A stretch of 64,000 nucleotides of DNA from Blastopirellula marina (GCF_002967715.1 NZ_PUIA01000037.1:248001-312000), one strand, 5' to 3'; shown: positions 50,760 through 60,379, counted from the first letter of the stretch. Translations and numbers: made by a program. The notes: generated by a model from the sequence alone, not told the origin.

Positions 50760-51911
50760 TCAAGCAGGCGATTGTTTTTCTTCCAACGCCGTTCGCAGGC
50801 GCCCCGTCTTGCGGTCTCGGCAGGACTGTAACCAATGCTTCAGGCGAAGAATCTGGGCCCGTGGTGCTAGCATCGGATAATGGGTCATGCGGCCAACGGT
50901 TGCGATGCGTGTCATCCAGCGTCGCTTTGCTTCGAAGGAGCCTGGTCCCATGTCGAGCGTCTTGTCCCCACGCTCGAAACTATCGCGGATTAGCGCGGCA
51001 GTCAGTACCGTACCGAGTCCATGTTCGCGAGCCTCAGGCGAATCGCCGCGCCGCAGGCCAAAGACGTGGCCGTCTGAGCAGTAGTTGTAACAAAAGCCGA
51101 TGGGATTACCGTCGAGATAAAGCATGGCCAGATCCAGCATGCCCAACTCGGTTGCCGCGATGTGACAGTCTTTGATGTATCGGCGAATCGGACGATGGGA
51201 AATGGTGGTTCCGGTTGTCGAGTGTCCCTGCCAGCTTTTTTCGGCGATCGCAGTTGCTTGCTCGTATAAGTCCCAGCGAGGATCGCAATCGTTGGCTGCT
51301 TTCCCCTTTGGACGATATCGTTCCAGGTGAACGCGACCGGTCAGGTCGTATTTCTTCAGCTTTCGTCGAATATCGCTACGCAGCTTGGGGCTGCGCGAAC
51401 GAAGGTAGTCGTCCCAGGTCCCTTCAAAATCGACGAAGACCGTTTCGGTCCAGACGCCGGGACTGGGGTTGTAGCCTGCTTCCGACATAGCGTCGCTGGT
51501 CAGGTTCAGTTCAAGGTCTTCTTCGGCCAGCCAACGGAGATCGATCATATCCCAGTTGCGCGGCGTATCTTGGATGTGTTGCAGCGCTCGCCCGAGGGTT
51601 TGCAGCGGGTTTTCGGCCAGCACGCTGAAGTGTGTTCCCCAGTCGGCAAGTGGGTACGTGAGCACGCGGACCTTGCCCAGACGCGTCGGTTCTTTGATCA
51701 CCACCAACGGAACAACGCCTACCAGTTGTTGGCCATCGAGGACCAGCAGAACGCGAAGGTGTTTACCTTCGCCGAAGTGCTTCCAATAGATTTGAAGCCA
51801 CTCGATCGTTTGAAAGAATGTCGCGCCCTGCGTCGATTCCCACAGTCGATGCCAATTGCATCGCACGTACGAGAGATCTTGCGGCTCGTTGATTTCCAAA
51901 ACGCGAAGCAT
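50760..51911 (-). CDS. GNAT-family acetyltransferase (CelD/BcsL-like)
   Basis: This is 383 residues in two GNAT-like halves, as in CelD/BcsL and FemAB proteins. The N-terminal half contains WESTQGATFFQTIEWLQIYW and VLLVLDGQQLVGVVPLVVI. The C-terminal half contains HSTTGTTISHRPIRRYIKDC and LAMLYLDGNPIGFCYNYCSD, then GTVLTAALIRDSFERGDKTL. Such proteins transfer acyl or aminoacyl groups in cell-surface polymer synthesis; the donor here is not evident. It lies upstream of the pseudokinase on the same strand, 241 bp away and separated by a terminator, so the two are probably not co-transcribed. Confidence 0.85.
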   Translation of the reverse strand: MLRVLEINEPQDLSYVRCNWHRLWESTQGATFFQTIEWLQIYWKHFGEGKHLRVLLVLDGQQLVGVVPLVVIKEPTRLGKVRVLTYPLADWGTHFSVLAENPLQTLGRALQHIQDTPRNWDMIDLRWLAEEDLELNLTSDAMSEAGYNPSPGVWTETVFVDFEGTWDDYLRSRSPKLRSDIRRKLKKYDLTGRVHLERYRPKGKAANDCDPRWDLYEQATAIAEKSWQGHSTTGTTISHRPIRRYIKDCHIAATELGMLDLAMLYLDGNPIGFCYNYCSDGHVFGLRRGDSPEAREHGLGTVLTAALIRDSFERGDKTLDMGPGSFEAKRRWMTRIATVGRMTHYPMLAPRAQILRLKHWLQSCRDRKTGRLRTALEEKQSPA

Positions 51912-52080
51912 TCCAGCGTAGTCCTAACCTGGGGGCGAATAGCGGTGAACGTTCCGCTGTCGGAACGTAGTCTGGCTTACTTGAAACCTATGCCGAGAAA
52001 CGAATCGGGGCTGCTAGATGGTTACGGTTCCCCACGCTAGAGAGAGGGGGCTTCTCGTTAGAATCGCTACAGCCGACAGA

Positions 52081-52123
52081 AAAGCCAAAGGCCTGCCGAA
52101 AACGGGTTTCGACAGGCCTTTAC
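52081..52123 (-). terminator. Rho-independent terminator after the pseudokinase gene
   Basis: AAAGGCCTG (52088-52096) pairs with CAGGCCTTT (52114-52122), and an inner CGAAA/TTTCG pair extends the stem. On the minus strand it is followed by GGCTTTTC. It lies 30 bp after the kinase stop. Confidence 0.75.
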
Positions 52124-52152
52124 CTGGGAATTATCGACTAGCGGACTTGCGC

Positions 52153-54057
52153 TTAAAACTCGTTCGAATCGCCCGAGAAGTTCGGGTTTACAGGAAACAG
52201 AGGAGCTCGCTTTACGGGAGCCGCCTCGATTGGGCCTGCTTCTGGCGAAGCGGTTTCGGATAGGTCGATTTCGCTCGTGGAAGCTTCGGGCTTCTCAGCA
52301 GGCGTGTTCGTCGGAGCTGGCGTCGACGGTGCGGCCTCCGCCGGTGCTTCTGTCGTATTCAGTTCCGGCTTGCGAACTTCCTGCTTGCTCTCCGTTTCCA
52401 AAGCTACTTTGGGCTTGGCTGCGGTTGCTTCTTTCGCCGAAGGCATCGCGATCGGTTTGGCTAGCTCGGACTTGGCGAGTTCGACGGCTCCGGCACCATC
52501 AGGCGACTCTTGATACAACGAGATTACGCGACGGAAAATCTCGCGTCCCTTTTTCACATCGCCTGAGACAATCAGCTCCTCAGCCTTAAGGACGAAGTCA
52601 TTCAGCGACGAGTTCTGTACCTTACCAGTGACACGCAGAAGCTGGAGCCGACTGATTTCTTTCTTGGCGATCAAATGGTAGGGATGGTTGTCGACCGTCT
52701 CCGGCAGTTCTTCCAGGATCATGTCGTACTGATGCCAGGCCCCCAGGTGATTGCCGTTCTCTTCCAAGCCGCGTGCGTTCGCCAGGCGACGCTCGGCATC
52801 GCTGCGGAACTCGCGACCCATTCGCAGGCTGATCGCCAGACGAGCCTCGGCACGTTCCATTTGAATCATGTCGAGCCAGTTCTGCGCTTCGTCGGCGTAC
52901 TCGCTGTCAGGGTAACGCTCCAGCAGCGGCTTAATATAGCTGTCTTCGGCTTCACGCCATTTGGTGGTGTCTTCGGTGAGCATTAACGGTTCGGCTCGGT
53001 CGTGAAGCTGCTTGTCGTTGAGAGGCCTCAGCAGCCACACCATCGCACCGATGACGACAATCAGCGCCAGCCCAAGGAAGATTCGGCTGTTAAAGAACGA
53101 ACCCCGTTCCAGGTTGCTGGGTTTGTGCAGCAGGCGTTCCGCTTCGCTGCGATCAATACCGATGTCGATGATGCTCTCGCGTCCATTGTTACCGACCAGA
53201 GCATGCTCGATCGCGCTCATGCCACGTGCGACGGCATCCTGCGATTCACGCAGGCCTGCGGCAACGGAATCGATATCTGGCGGTCGGCGATCTGGCATCA
53301 CTTCGATCATCCGCATCACAACCCGATCGAGCCACACAGGGCAATCGAGTTCCAGCGACGCGGGTCGATCTGGCAGCTTCCAGCGCTCGTCGCCAGAGGC
53401 GAGTGGATTGAACGGCAGCTTGCCGGTGATCATTTCGTAGAAGACGCACCCCAGCGAGAAGATATCGGTGGCGTCGTCGACGTACTGAGGATCCTCGAAC
53501 TGCTCCGGAGACAGGTATTGCTGGCGATCCTTGGGGAACAGCAGCAGCGACGAGCGTCGCCAGCGCGGATCGGCCCAGAAACTGGTCAGCTGAACCGTGA
53601 GTGGCTTGCGCGGATCGGTCAGACCGGCTCCGGAAAGCAAGATATGTGCAGGGCGAACGTCCAAGTGATGGATGTTCATGTGGTGAGCGGCTGCCAGGGC
53701 AGCACAAACCTGCAACCCAATCTCGACCACGGTTTCCCACGGAAGGGGACCATGCTGTTCGAGATACTGCTGAAGGCTGATGCCATCGACAAAGTCGAGA
53801 GCAAAGAACGGAATCCCCTGATCGATTCCGGCACCGTGGTAGCGCACGATGTTGGGATGGTTCAGCTTCTGAAGCTGCCGGCTACGCTTCTCAAGCCGTC
53901 GCCGTGCCCGGGGATTATCAGCGTATCGTTCGGGCAGAATGCAAACGACCGCTTGGCGTTTCTGTTTTAAATGGAAGCCATGAAATACATGGCTGTCGGG
54001 GTCGTTGCCGAGGCGGTTTTCCAGGGCAAACGGACCTAACTTGGATAGCTCAATCAT
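52153..54057 (-). CDS. Membrane-anchored Ser/Thr pseudokinase with C-terminal helical domain
   Basis: This is 634 residues from the ATG at 54057, with GAGGGA 7 bp upstream. The N-terminal 280 residues are a protein kinase fold (HLDVRPAHIL, YLSPEQ, DIFSLGCVFYEMITGKLPF). Three essential residues are changed: the Gly-rich loop is LGNDPDSHVF, the beta-3 lysine is C39 in AVVCIL, and DFG is S159-F160-W161. The catalytic Asp133 remains but the following Asn is H138. One helix at about 325-345 leads to a TPR-like domain (about 360-530) and a Pro/Ala/Glu tail. It should bind partners rather than phosphorylate them. Divergent from kdsD. Confidence 0.85.
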   Translation of the reverse strand: MIELSKLGPFALENRLGNDPDSHVFHGFHLKQKRQAVVCILPERYADNPRARRRLEKRSRQLQKLNHPNIVRYHGAGIDQGIPFFALDFVDGISLQQYLEQHGPLPWETVVEIGLQVCAALAAAHHMNIHHLDVRPAHILLSGAGLTDPRKPLTVQLTSFWADPRWRRSSLLLFPKDRQQYLSPEQFEDPQYVDDATDIFSLGCVFYEMITGKLPFNPLASGDERWKLPDRPASLELDCPVWLDRVVMRMIEVMPDRRPPDIDSVAAGLRESQDAVARGMSAIEHALVGNNGRESIIDIGIDRSEAERLLHKPSNLERGSFFNSRIFLGLALIVVIGAMVWLLRPLNDKQLHDRAEPLMLTEDTTKWREAEDSYIKPLLERYPDSEYADEAQNWLDMIQMERAEARLAISLRMGREFRSDAERRLANARGLEENGNHLGAWHQYDMILEELPETVDNHPYHLIAKKEISRLQLLRVTGKVQNSSLNDFVLKAEELIVSGDVKKGREIFRRVISLYQESPDGAGAVELAKSELAKPIAMPSAKEATAAKPKVALETESKQEVRKPELNTTEAPAEAAPSTPAPTNTPAEKPEASTSEIDLSETASPEAGPIEAAPVKRAPLFPVNPNFSGDSNEF

Positions 54058-54444
54058 CGATCGTTCCCTCAAATCGGTTAGGCATGCGAGGGGGGTCGCA
54101 ATCTACTTTGACGCGCGCGTGCAGCGAGTAGTTCGCCTCTTCTGCCAAAAGGTTAAACACTGCAAACCTCAAGCCAGATTCGAACTATTTGCCCTGATGA
54201 CCGCTTTACTCGATATAAGCTGTTACTGTCACTATACTTCTTACCGCAAAAAATTTCGCATCGAACTTGACTAATATTTCTTGCGTGCTGTCGATCTGAG
54301 ACTCTTTGTCTCAAAATGAGTCAAATTCATCCGGCATGGTTTCTGTTGAGGCATTTCAAGAAAACCCGTAGAATCGCCCCGCTTGGGAAATCTCCGTAAG
54401 CCCAAGTCACGCTATCAATGACCAAGTCAAGGAAGACACGCGTC
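54058..54444. promoter_or_regulatory. Divergent promoter region between the pseudokinase and kdsD
   Basis: About 390 bp, A/T-rich toward kdsD. TGAGAC (54297-54302) pairs with GTCTCA (54308-54313), and an overlapping GACTC/GAGTC pair exists at 54300-54322. No gene is visible. The ribosome site of kdsD (AAGGAAG) lies inside the upstream in-frame stretch starting at 54418. Confidence 0.5.
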
Positions 54445-55524
54445 ATGAGTTCTCCCATTCGCAAGGACGACATCGTCGCGCCTCGGGCTCGCTGGATCGA
54501 GCAAGGGCAGGCGGCCATTCGGCACGAAGCCGACGTGATGCTGCGCGTTGCCCAGGCGCTGGATGATCGTTTTGCCAGCGCCGTCGAGATGATCCTGAAT
54601 TGCCGTGGCGATGTGATTGTCAGTGGGATTGGCAAAGCAGGCCATGTCGGAACGAAGTTGGCGGCCACATTCGCATCGACCGGTACCCGTAGCCATTTCT
54701 TGCACCCGGCCGAAGCGATTCACGGAGATCTTGGCCGCGTCGGCCAACAAGACATTGTGCTCATACTTTCGCAAAGTGGCGAAACGGAAGAGATCGTCCG
54801 GCTGTTGCCCATTCTACGAGGACTGGGGGCGACTCTCATCGCGATGACCTCCTCGGCAGAAAACACCCTCGGCAAAGCAGCTTCTGTGGTACTGGAACTC
54901 GGGGGCATTATCGAAGCCTGTCCGCTGAACCTGGCACCGACGGCCAGTACGGCAGCGATGCTTGCCCTGGGGGATGCCCTGGCAATTACGGTGAGCGAGC
55001 ACCGTGGATTTCGCCCGGAAGACTTTGCCCGCTATCACCCCGGCGGCAGCCTGGGACGGAAGCTGGCGTTTGTGGAAGAAAAGATGCGTCCACTGGCTCA
55101 GTGCCGCGTGGCCTCCGATCAGCTTACGATTCGCGAAGTTTTTCAGAAGGTTCGTGTGAACGGACGTCGCACCGGAGCTGTCATGCTGATCGATGCCGAG
55201 GGACGCTTGTCTGGCATCTTTACCGATAGCGACCTGGCACGCTTGTTCGAGCGAGACGACCTGGTCGATATCAATGCATCAATCGCGACCGTCATGACGA
55301 AATGTCCCAAGACAACCACCGCTGGCACCCGCTTTCAAGCGGCCCTGCATCGTCTGGCGAACGAAAAGATCAGCGAATTGCCGGTCATTGATGCCCAGGG
55401 GCGTCCACTTGGTATGTTGGATGTGACGGATATGGTGGGCCAGATTCCTTGCGAGGTCGAGGAGCCAGCCGTGCGGCCCACACTGAAAATCCGTTATCCG
55501 AACCAAGACGAGCGAGGGGCGTAG
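54445..55524 (+). CDS. kdsD: Arabinose-5-phosphate isomerase, KpsF/GutQ family
   Basis: This is 359 residues from the ATG at 54445, which has AAGGAAG upstream; an ATG at 54418 is also in frame. It converts ribulose-5-phosphate to arabinose-5-phosphate, the first step to Kdo. The SIS domain (about 40-185) contains VIVSGIGKAGHVGTKLAATF and a LSQSGETEEIVRLLP motif. Two CBS domains follow (about 205-330, KMRPLAQCRVASDQLTIREV and IATVMTKCPKTTTAGTRF). It is followed by kdsC with no spacing beyond the stop, as in E. coli kdsD-kdsC. Confidence 0.93.
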   Translation: MSSPIRKDDIVAPRARWIEQGQAAIRHEADVMLRVAQALDDRFASAVEMILNCRGDVIVSGIGKAGHVGTKLAATFASTGTRSHFLHPAEAIHGDLGRVGQQDIVLILSQSGETEEIVRLLPILRGLGATLIAMTSSAENTLGKAASVVLELGGIIEACPLNLAPTASTAAMLALGDALAITVSEHRGFRPEDFARYHPGGSLGRKLAFVEEKMRPLAQCRVASDQLTIREVFQKVRVNGRRTGAVMLIDAEGRLSGIFTDSDLARLFERDDLVDINASIATVMTKCPKTTTAGTRFQAALHRLANEKISELPVIDAQGRPLGMLDVTDMVGQIPCEVEEPAVRPTLKIRYPNQDERGA

Positions 55525-56040
55525 ATGAATCTGGAACAGCGTTGCCAGGCAGTCGAACTGCTGTTGACCGATGTCGACGGCGTGCTGACCGATGGCGGAG
55601 TGATACTGAACAACGAGGGAGTCGAGTCGAAGCAGTTCCATATTCGGGATGGGCTCGGCTTCAAGCTGTGGCGACAAGCCGGTTTCAAATGCGGCGTGAT
55701 CACCGGACGAAACTCGCAGGTCGTGCGCCTGCGAGCGCAAGAGTTGAACTTGGACATCGTCCGACAGGGCATCACCGACAAAGGAACGGTGGCTCAAGAG
55801 GTGCTCAAGAAGTTCAATCTCGAGCCCCAACAGTTGGCATTCGTAGGAGACGACTTGATCGACCTCGGGGCGATCCGCCTGGCAGGGCTGGGGATTGCCG
55901 TCGCCGATGCGGTGGAAGAGGTCAAGGAAGCGGCCGACTATGTGACCAAGACCCCAGGCGGCAAAGGGGCGATTCGCGAGGTGATCGAGATGATCCTCAA
56001 AGCGAAGAAAGTCTGGAACGACATTATTCACACCTATTAA
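55525..56040 (+). CDS. kdsC: 3-deoxy-D-manno-octulosonate-8-phosphate phosphatase
   Basis: This 171-residue HAD phosphatase starts directly after the kdsD stop (TAGATG). The catalytic aspartates are D16 and D18 in LLLTDVDGVLTDGGV. The lid-free tetramer-forming pattern of KdsC is seen in FHIRDGLGFKLWRQAG and VITGRNSQVVRLRAQEL. The rest of the HAD motifs lie at QGITDKGTVAQEVL and FVGDDLIDLGAIRLAGLGIA. It releases phosphate from Kdo-8-phosphate. Together with kdsD it implies Kdo synthesis and hence LPS. Confidence 0.93.
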   Translation: MNLEQRCQAVELLLTDVDGVLTDGGVILNNEGVESKQFHIRDGLGFKLWRQAGFKCGVITGRNSQVVRLRAQELNLDIVRQGITDKGTVAQEVLKKFNLEPQQLAFVGDDLIDLGAIRLAGLGIAVADAVEEVKEAADYVTKTPGGKGAIREVIEMILKAKKVWNDIIHTY

Positions 56041-56055
56041 GCACGGAAGCGAACT

Positions 56056-59000
56056 TTGACGGCAGCCATTGAACAAGACACCTGGCAACCTCCCACGCTC
56101 ATCGGGCAAGCGGTGCGCGTGGTGGTCGTGTTTGCCGTGATGGTGGGCATCGCCGTTGGCTATCAGATGACGTTCGTCCCGTGGATCGAACCGACGATCA
56201 AAGAGATCGACAAACCTGCAATTGCGACGGTCGGCTTTCTCGGACAACAGAAGCAAAAGCTGGCACTCTACTTCTCGCCACGCAGCTGGCAATTGGGTTC
56301 GACGAAAGTACTCGAGAGCAACAATATCATGCTCTTGATGAAAGACTTTCGCGAAGTGGGCGAGAACCAGCTAGAACTCGAACCACTAACGATCATTGCC
56401 TTCGAGACCGATACCGAACAAGACAAGTGGGATCGACCGGTGGTGGTGCTCAATGCCGATAAGGCCATCTTGCAATTCTCGGAATTGAACCTGGCGTTCG
56501 GCAAGATTGGCGACCTGGTTGGCGGCCAACTGCTGGGCAACGTGCAGATCACACGTAAGAGCGCCGATGGGCATCACGAGCCCCTGAACGTGCTGACCTC
56601 GGACGTCATGCTGGCTTCCAATCGAATTGAAACGAAGCGAGATGTCCAGTTCCAGATGGGCAAGCACCAGGGAAGCGGACGTCACCTGATCGCCCAGTTC
56701 GAAGAAGGTCCGAACCGTGGTCAGCAGAAAGGACCGAACATCTCAGGCCTTTCGATTTTGGAATTGGTACACGTCGACCGGATCGTTCTTTCAACCGAAG
56801 GTCGCGGGCTACTGGGTAACGCGGCTGAGATGCCCGGCCTGCGCGAACAATCGAGCCAGATGTATGCGTCGGCTCCGGTCGAGATTCGCTGCCTGGGACC
56901 GTTCGTGTTCGATGGTTCGCACCGCGTGGCGACCTTCCGCGATCAAGTCCAGGTACGCCGCCTGGTGGCCTCAGGCGTGACAGATCAACTGGAAGCCGAT
57001 CTGTTGGAGGTTCACTTCCAGAAAGAGGCCCCCGATGCTCCGGCTGAGCAAACCGCTGCAGCCGAACAAGAGGGAGATTCCGAAGAACACGCGGCCAAGC
57101 TGAAAATGCAGCGACTGGTTGCCGTGGGAAGTCCGTTTCGTCTGTCGGCCACCAGTGTTTCAGCCCATGCCGAAGGTGGCCAGCTGATTTATGACCTGAT
57201 CAAGAAACGAATCGAAGTCAAAGGCAGCCCCAACGCGATCTTGACCAAAGATAAGTATCGCTGTGAATCGCCCCACCTGATGTACGAACTGGGGGACAAG
57301 CCAAGCCACTTAGGTCGCGTGTGGTCGGCCGGGCCCGGAGTCTTCACGGGGAACCTGAACGATCAAGAGCCGACCGAATTAAGCCGCCTGTCGTGGCAGG
57401 ATCAGTTTCGGATCGAGCCGCAGAACGGCGAATATGCCGTGGCGGTGGAAGGAAACGCGACGGTCTCGGGCGACAAGAAGGGACAGATCTCCGGCGACAA
57501 GCTATTCGTCTTTCTGCAAGACGTGACTCCGCCGGGTGAGAAGAAGCAAAAGCTGATCCCCAGCCGATTGCATGGGATCGGACGTATCGCAATCGACACG
57601 CCGCAACTGGTTGGCCGCACGAACGAGATCAAGGCGTGGTTTCAGTTCGACCCGCCGCAAGTTGCCCAGGGAAATGAGCCGGGCAAACTTCCGCTGGGAC
57701 CTGCACCAGGAGCACCGGCTGCCGGCGGGCCTCCGCAGCGCGGGACAGCTCAGCCGCAAACGGCCGACGAGAAACCCACTCGGTTCCGCCTCTCTGGGGA
57801 AACGATTCAACTAGTTGTTCGCTTTGACGGAGAGAAGTCGTATCTCGATTCGGCTCAAATCTCAGGGCAGGTCCAAATGGCCGAGATGCCTGAGGGGGAA
57901 GGCCTGGTCGATCCATTCATGGTTCGCGGCAACGTGGTGCAGTTGCTCAATGCAGCGGACAACAATGCCGAGATCCACGTGACCGGCGAACCGGCGGTAG
58001 TCTCGGGGCGAGGCCTGGTCATGCGAAGTGGTCGGCTTCGCGTGAATCAACTGCAAGGTCGCATCTGGACCGATGGCGCTGGAACGCTTGAGTTTCCTTT
58101 GGATCGCGATTTCCAGGGGCGCAAGCTGGCGGTGCCAGAGTACTTCAACGTGCAGTGGCAAGGAGGGCTCGAAGCCCAACACGATCAGATCACCTTTGAT
58201 CGGGCTGTCAAAATTCAGGGGCGTCAGAGCCATTTGAACACGGCACGTCTGACGATCACGTTGAATCGACCGATCAGCTTCACCGATACCGGGGCGAACA
58301 AGACGTTGAGTGCCAAACGCGTCGAGTGTTCTGGTGGCGTGCAGGTTTATAACCGCAACGTTGAACTGGGCGTGCTGAAGTCGGTCGATCAATTTGAAGG
58401 GAAGACGCTGGCCATCAATCAAGAGACCGGCGATATCCAGGCCCAAGGTCCCGGTACCGCCAAGACGGTCATGATGGGAAGTCCTAATGCGCAAATCCCC
58501 GGACAGCCGGCTCCGCTGAAGCCAGCGGATGAGAAGCAGCTAACCTTCCTGCGTGTCGACTACGTCAGTCATGTCAGTGGCAATGTACATCGCAAAGAGG
58601 TTACGTTCCACAAGGTGGATCGTGCTTTCTATGGCCCGGTGAAGTCATGGGATGACGAGATCGACTTGCAAAACCCTGTGGCCATGAACGCCACCGACGT
58701 GACCCTCCGCTGCGATCAACTGACCGTCGTGCAACATAATCCGCAGTCGGGACTAACCGGGGGCGAGATCCTGGCGATGGGCAACAGTGAAGTGCAAGGC
58801 AAGATGTTCAGTGCCTGGGCTGATCGAATCAGCTATTCGACCGATAAGCATCTGCTGACAATGACCGGCAATGGCCGTAACGCGGCCCAGTTGATCCATC
58901 AGCAGCGAATTGGTGGTTCGCGGCAGACACTGACTGCCGGAAAGATTCAGTACTGGCCAGAAACAAGGAAGTTCCAGGTCGACGACGGGAAATCGATCGA

Positions 59001-59058
59001 TGTCTCTGGCGTAAAACCGAATGACGTCAACATTCCGAAAATTCCTGGACTGCGTTAA
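56056..59058 (+). CDS. Giant LptC/LptA-like (OstA-domain) membrane protein
   Basis: This is 1000 residues from a TTG at 56056 preceded by GGAAG. A single N-terminal helix (about 18-40, QAVRVVVVFAVMVGIAVGYQ) anchors a large beta-rich periplasmic part. The repeated short strands with V-x-G-N-x-V-x-(I/L) and K-V-D-x-D patterns, for example LNVLTSDVMLASNRIETKRD and VIQKN-like segments, are typical of OstA/LptC jellyroll repeats. It takes the place that lptC and lptA occupy after kdsC in E. coli. It could be a one-piece lipopolysaccharide bridge, which is inference from position and pattern. It has a Pro/Ala/Gly-rich linker near residue 555. It converges with the FG-GAP gene, overlapping by 4 bp. 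Confidence 0.8.
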   Translation: MTAAIEQDTWQPPTLIGQAVRVVVVFAVMVGIAVGYQMTFVPWIEPTIKEIDKPAIATVGFLGQQKQKLALYFSPRSWQLGSTKVLESNNIMLLMKDFREVGENQLELEPLTIIAFETDTEQDKWDRPVVVLNADKAILQFSELNLAFGKIGDLVGGQLLGNVQITRKSADGHHEPLNVLTSDVMLASNRIETKRDVQFQMGKHQGSGRHLIAQFEEGPNRGQQKGPNISGLSILELVHVDRIVLSTEGRGLLGNAAEMPGLREQSSQMYASAPVEIRCLGPFVFDGSHRVATFRDQVQVRRLVASGVTDQLEADLLEVHFQKEAPDAPAEQTAAAEQEGDSEEHAAKLKMQRLVAVGSPFRLSATSVSAHAEGGQLIYDLIKKRIEVKGSPNAILTKDKYRCESPHLMYELGDKPSHLGRVWSAGPGVFTGNLNDQEPTELSRLSWQDQFRIEPQNGEYAVAVEGNATVSGDKKGQISGDKLFVFLQDVTPPGEKKQKLIPSRLHGIGRIAIDTPQLVGRTNEIKAWFQFDPPQVAQGNEPGKLPLGPAPGAPAAGGPPQRGTAQPQTADEKPTRFRLSGETIQLVVRFDGEKSYLDSAQISGQVQMAEMPEGEGLVDPFMVRGNVVQLLNAADNNAEIHVTGEPAVVSGRGLVMRSGRLRVNQLQGRIWTDGAGTLEFPLDRDFQGRKLAVPEYFNVQWQGGLEAQHDQITFDRAVKIQGRQSHLNTARLTITLNRPISFTDTGANKTLSAKRVECSGGVQVYNRNVELGVLKSVDQFEGKTLAINQETGDIQAQGPGTAKTVMMGSPNAQIPGQPAPLKPADEKQLTFLRVDYVSHVSGNVHRKEVTFHKVDRAFYGPVKSWDDEIDLQNPVAMNATDVTLRCDQLTVVQHNPQSGLTGGEILAMGNSEVQGKMFSAWADRISYSTDKHLLTMTGNGRNAAQLIHQQRIGGSRQTLTAGKIQYWPETRKFQVDDGKSIDVSGVKPNDVNIPKIPGLR

Positions 59059-60221
59059 CGGGCTGGGTTCTCGTACCAGATAACTCCCAGGTTGTCGCGT
59101 TCTTCGCAGGTCAGCACATCCAGGTCGCCATCCCCATCCAGGTCGATCAGCTGCAGCAAGTCGAACTTGATGCCTTCCTCCGCTCCGCTGATGAAATGGG
59201 CGACCCACTCCCCTTCCCTCTTCTGCATCCACATCACACCGTGTTTTTTGCTGGCGTTACCGCAGCTAATGACCAGATCGTTTTGTCCGTCGAGATTCAC
59301 ATCAGCGACGCGTACCGACTTACCGGTGCCGGTGTTGGCCGGCATGGGGATCTCGACTTGCTTGAAAGCAGGGTCTTGCCCGGTGCGGCGAAACCACAGA
59401 ATCGTGTCCCCATATGTCGTGCAGACGACGTCGCGATGTCCGTCCTGGTCGAGGTCGGCCGCGTCGAGGAACATCACTTCGTGGTTTGTTCCGCCGATGA
59501 GCTTTGGTGTATGGGACCGTGAATCGCTGGCCAGGTCGATCCAGTAAACGCCGCGGAGTTTTCCTTTGCGATCGCTGAAGAGAAGATCGGGATGGCCGTC
59601 CAGATTCATGTCTTCGGACACAAGGGACATGATCCAACCTGCGTCTGTCAGTTTCTGCCAATTCCAACTGCCGGCGTCGTCCTGGCGGAAACTTCCTACG
59701 GCACCGTGGGGTGATTTCGAGCCGGCGATGAATTCCAGAGGCTTGCCTGCTTCGATCTGCCACGGGAGCGCGAACATCCAGCGCGATTGGTTTTCAGAGC
59801 TGGCGATTGGTTTGGTTGTCCACGCTTCGCGTTTGAGATATTCGTCTGGGTTTGTGGGAGCCAGGTGTGTGAAGATTGTTTGCTGCTTTCCCTCGCACGA
59901 GGAGACGACGTCCATCGCTCCGTCGCCGTTGACGTCCATGAAGACGGCATCTTCGGGGCTTTTCACCTCGCCGACGGTTACGGCCGGCCACGGCTGTTTG
60001 ACGTTGGCATGTCCAGGATGCAGATAGGCGCGGATCATGCCTCCTTCTTCCCACCCGGTACACAAGTCCGGCAGCCCATCGCCGTTGACGTCGTGCGGTC
60101 GTACCCCGTCGGCACCGCGCGAGGTGTTGTCGATTGTATGACGCTGCCAAGGCTCGTCTGCGCATATGAAGCCTACCGTGAACAACACGATGGCAAGACA
60201 GGTGCAGCGTGCGGGAAGCAT
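59055..60221 (-). CDS. Secreted FG-GAP/VCBS repeat protein
   Basis: This is 388 residues with GAGGTCGGATC before the ATG and a signal peptide (CTCLAIVLFTVGFICADEP). The body is a seven-bladed beta-propeller of FG-GAP/VCBS repeats with calcium-type loops: HDVNGDGLPDLCTG, MDVNGDGAMDVVSSC, DMNLDGHPDLLFSD, DLDQDGHRDVVCTT, DVNLDGQNDLVISC and DLDGDGDLDVLTCE. Such proteins bind ligands or partners outside the cell; many lie beside planctomycete hydrolases. None is close here. It overlaps the LptC-like gene by 4 bp at its 3' end. Confidence 0.88.
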   Translation of the reverse strand: MLPARCTCLAIVLFTVGFICADEPWQRHTIDNTSRGADGVRPHDVNGDGLPDLCTGWEEGGMIRAYLHPGHANVKQPWPAVTVGEVKSPEDAVFMDVNGDGAMDVVSSCEGKQQTIFTHLAPTNPDEYLKREAWTTKPIASSENQSRWMFALPWQIEAGKPLEFIAGSKSPHGAVGSFRQDDAGSWNWQKLTDAGWIMSLVSEDMNLDGHPDLLFSDRKGKLRGVYWIDLASDSRSHTPKLIGGTNHEVMFLDAADLDQDGHRDVVCTTYGDTILWFRRTGQDPAFKQVEIPMPANTGTGKSVRVADVNLDGQNDLVISCGNASKKHGVMWMQKREGEWVAHFISGAEEGIKFDLLQLIDLDGDGDLDVLTCEERDNLGVIWYENPAR

Positions 60222-60318
60222 GATCCGACCTCAAGAAGAAGCGTGCGATGGGTGCCGGCAAGATCTGCACGGTACTTTACGCGAAGGTCTGCGTCCAGAA
60301 TTTCTGCTTAGCGCAACG

Positions 60319-60346
60319 AAAAACCCTGCTTGCGAGCAAGCAGGGT
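60319..60346 (-). terminator. Rho-independent terminator of the NarL-type regulator
   Basis: ACCCTGCTTG (60323-60332) and CAAGCAGGGT (60337-60346) form a 10-bp stem around CGAG. On the minus strand it is followed by a U-run (60319-60323). It lies 34 bp after the regulator stop. Confidence 0.88.
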
Positions 60347-60379
60347 CGATTGTGCGAACGAACGAAGCGGAAGCGTTAG

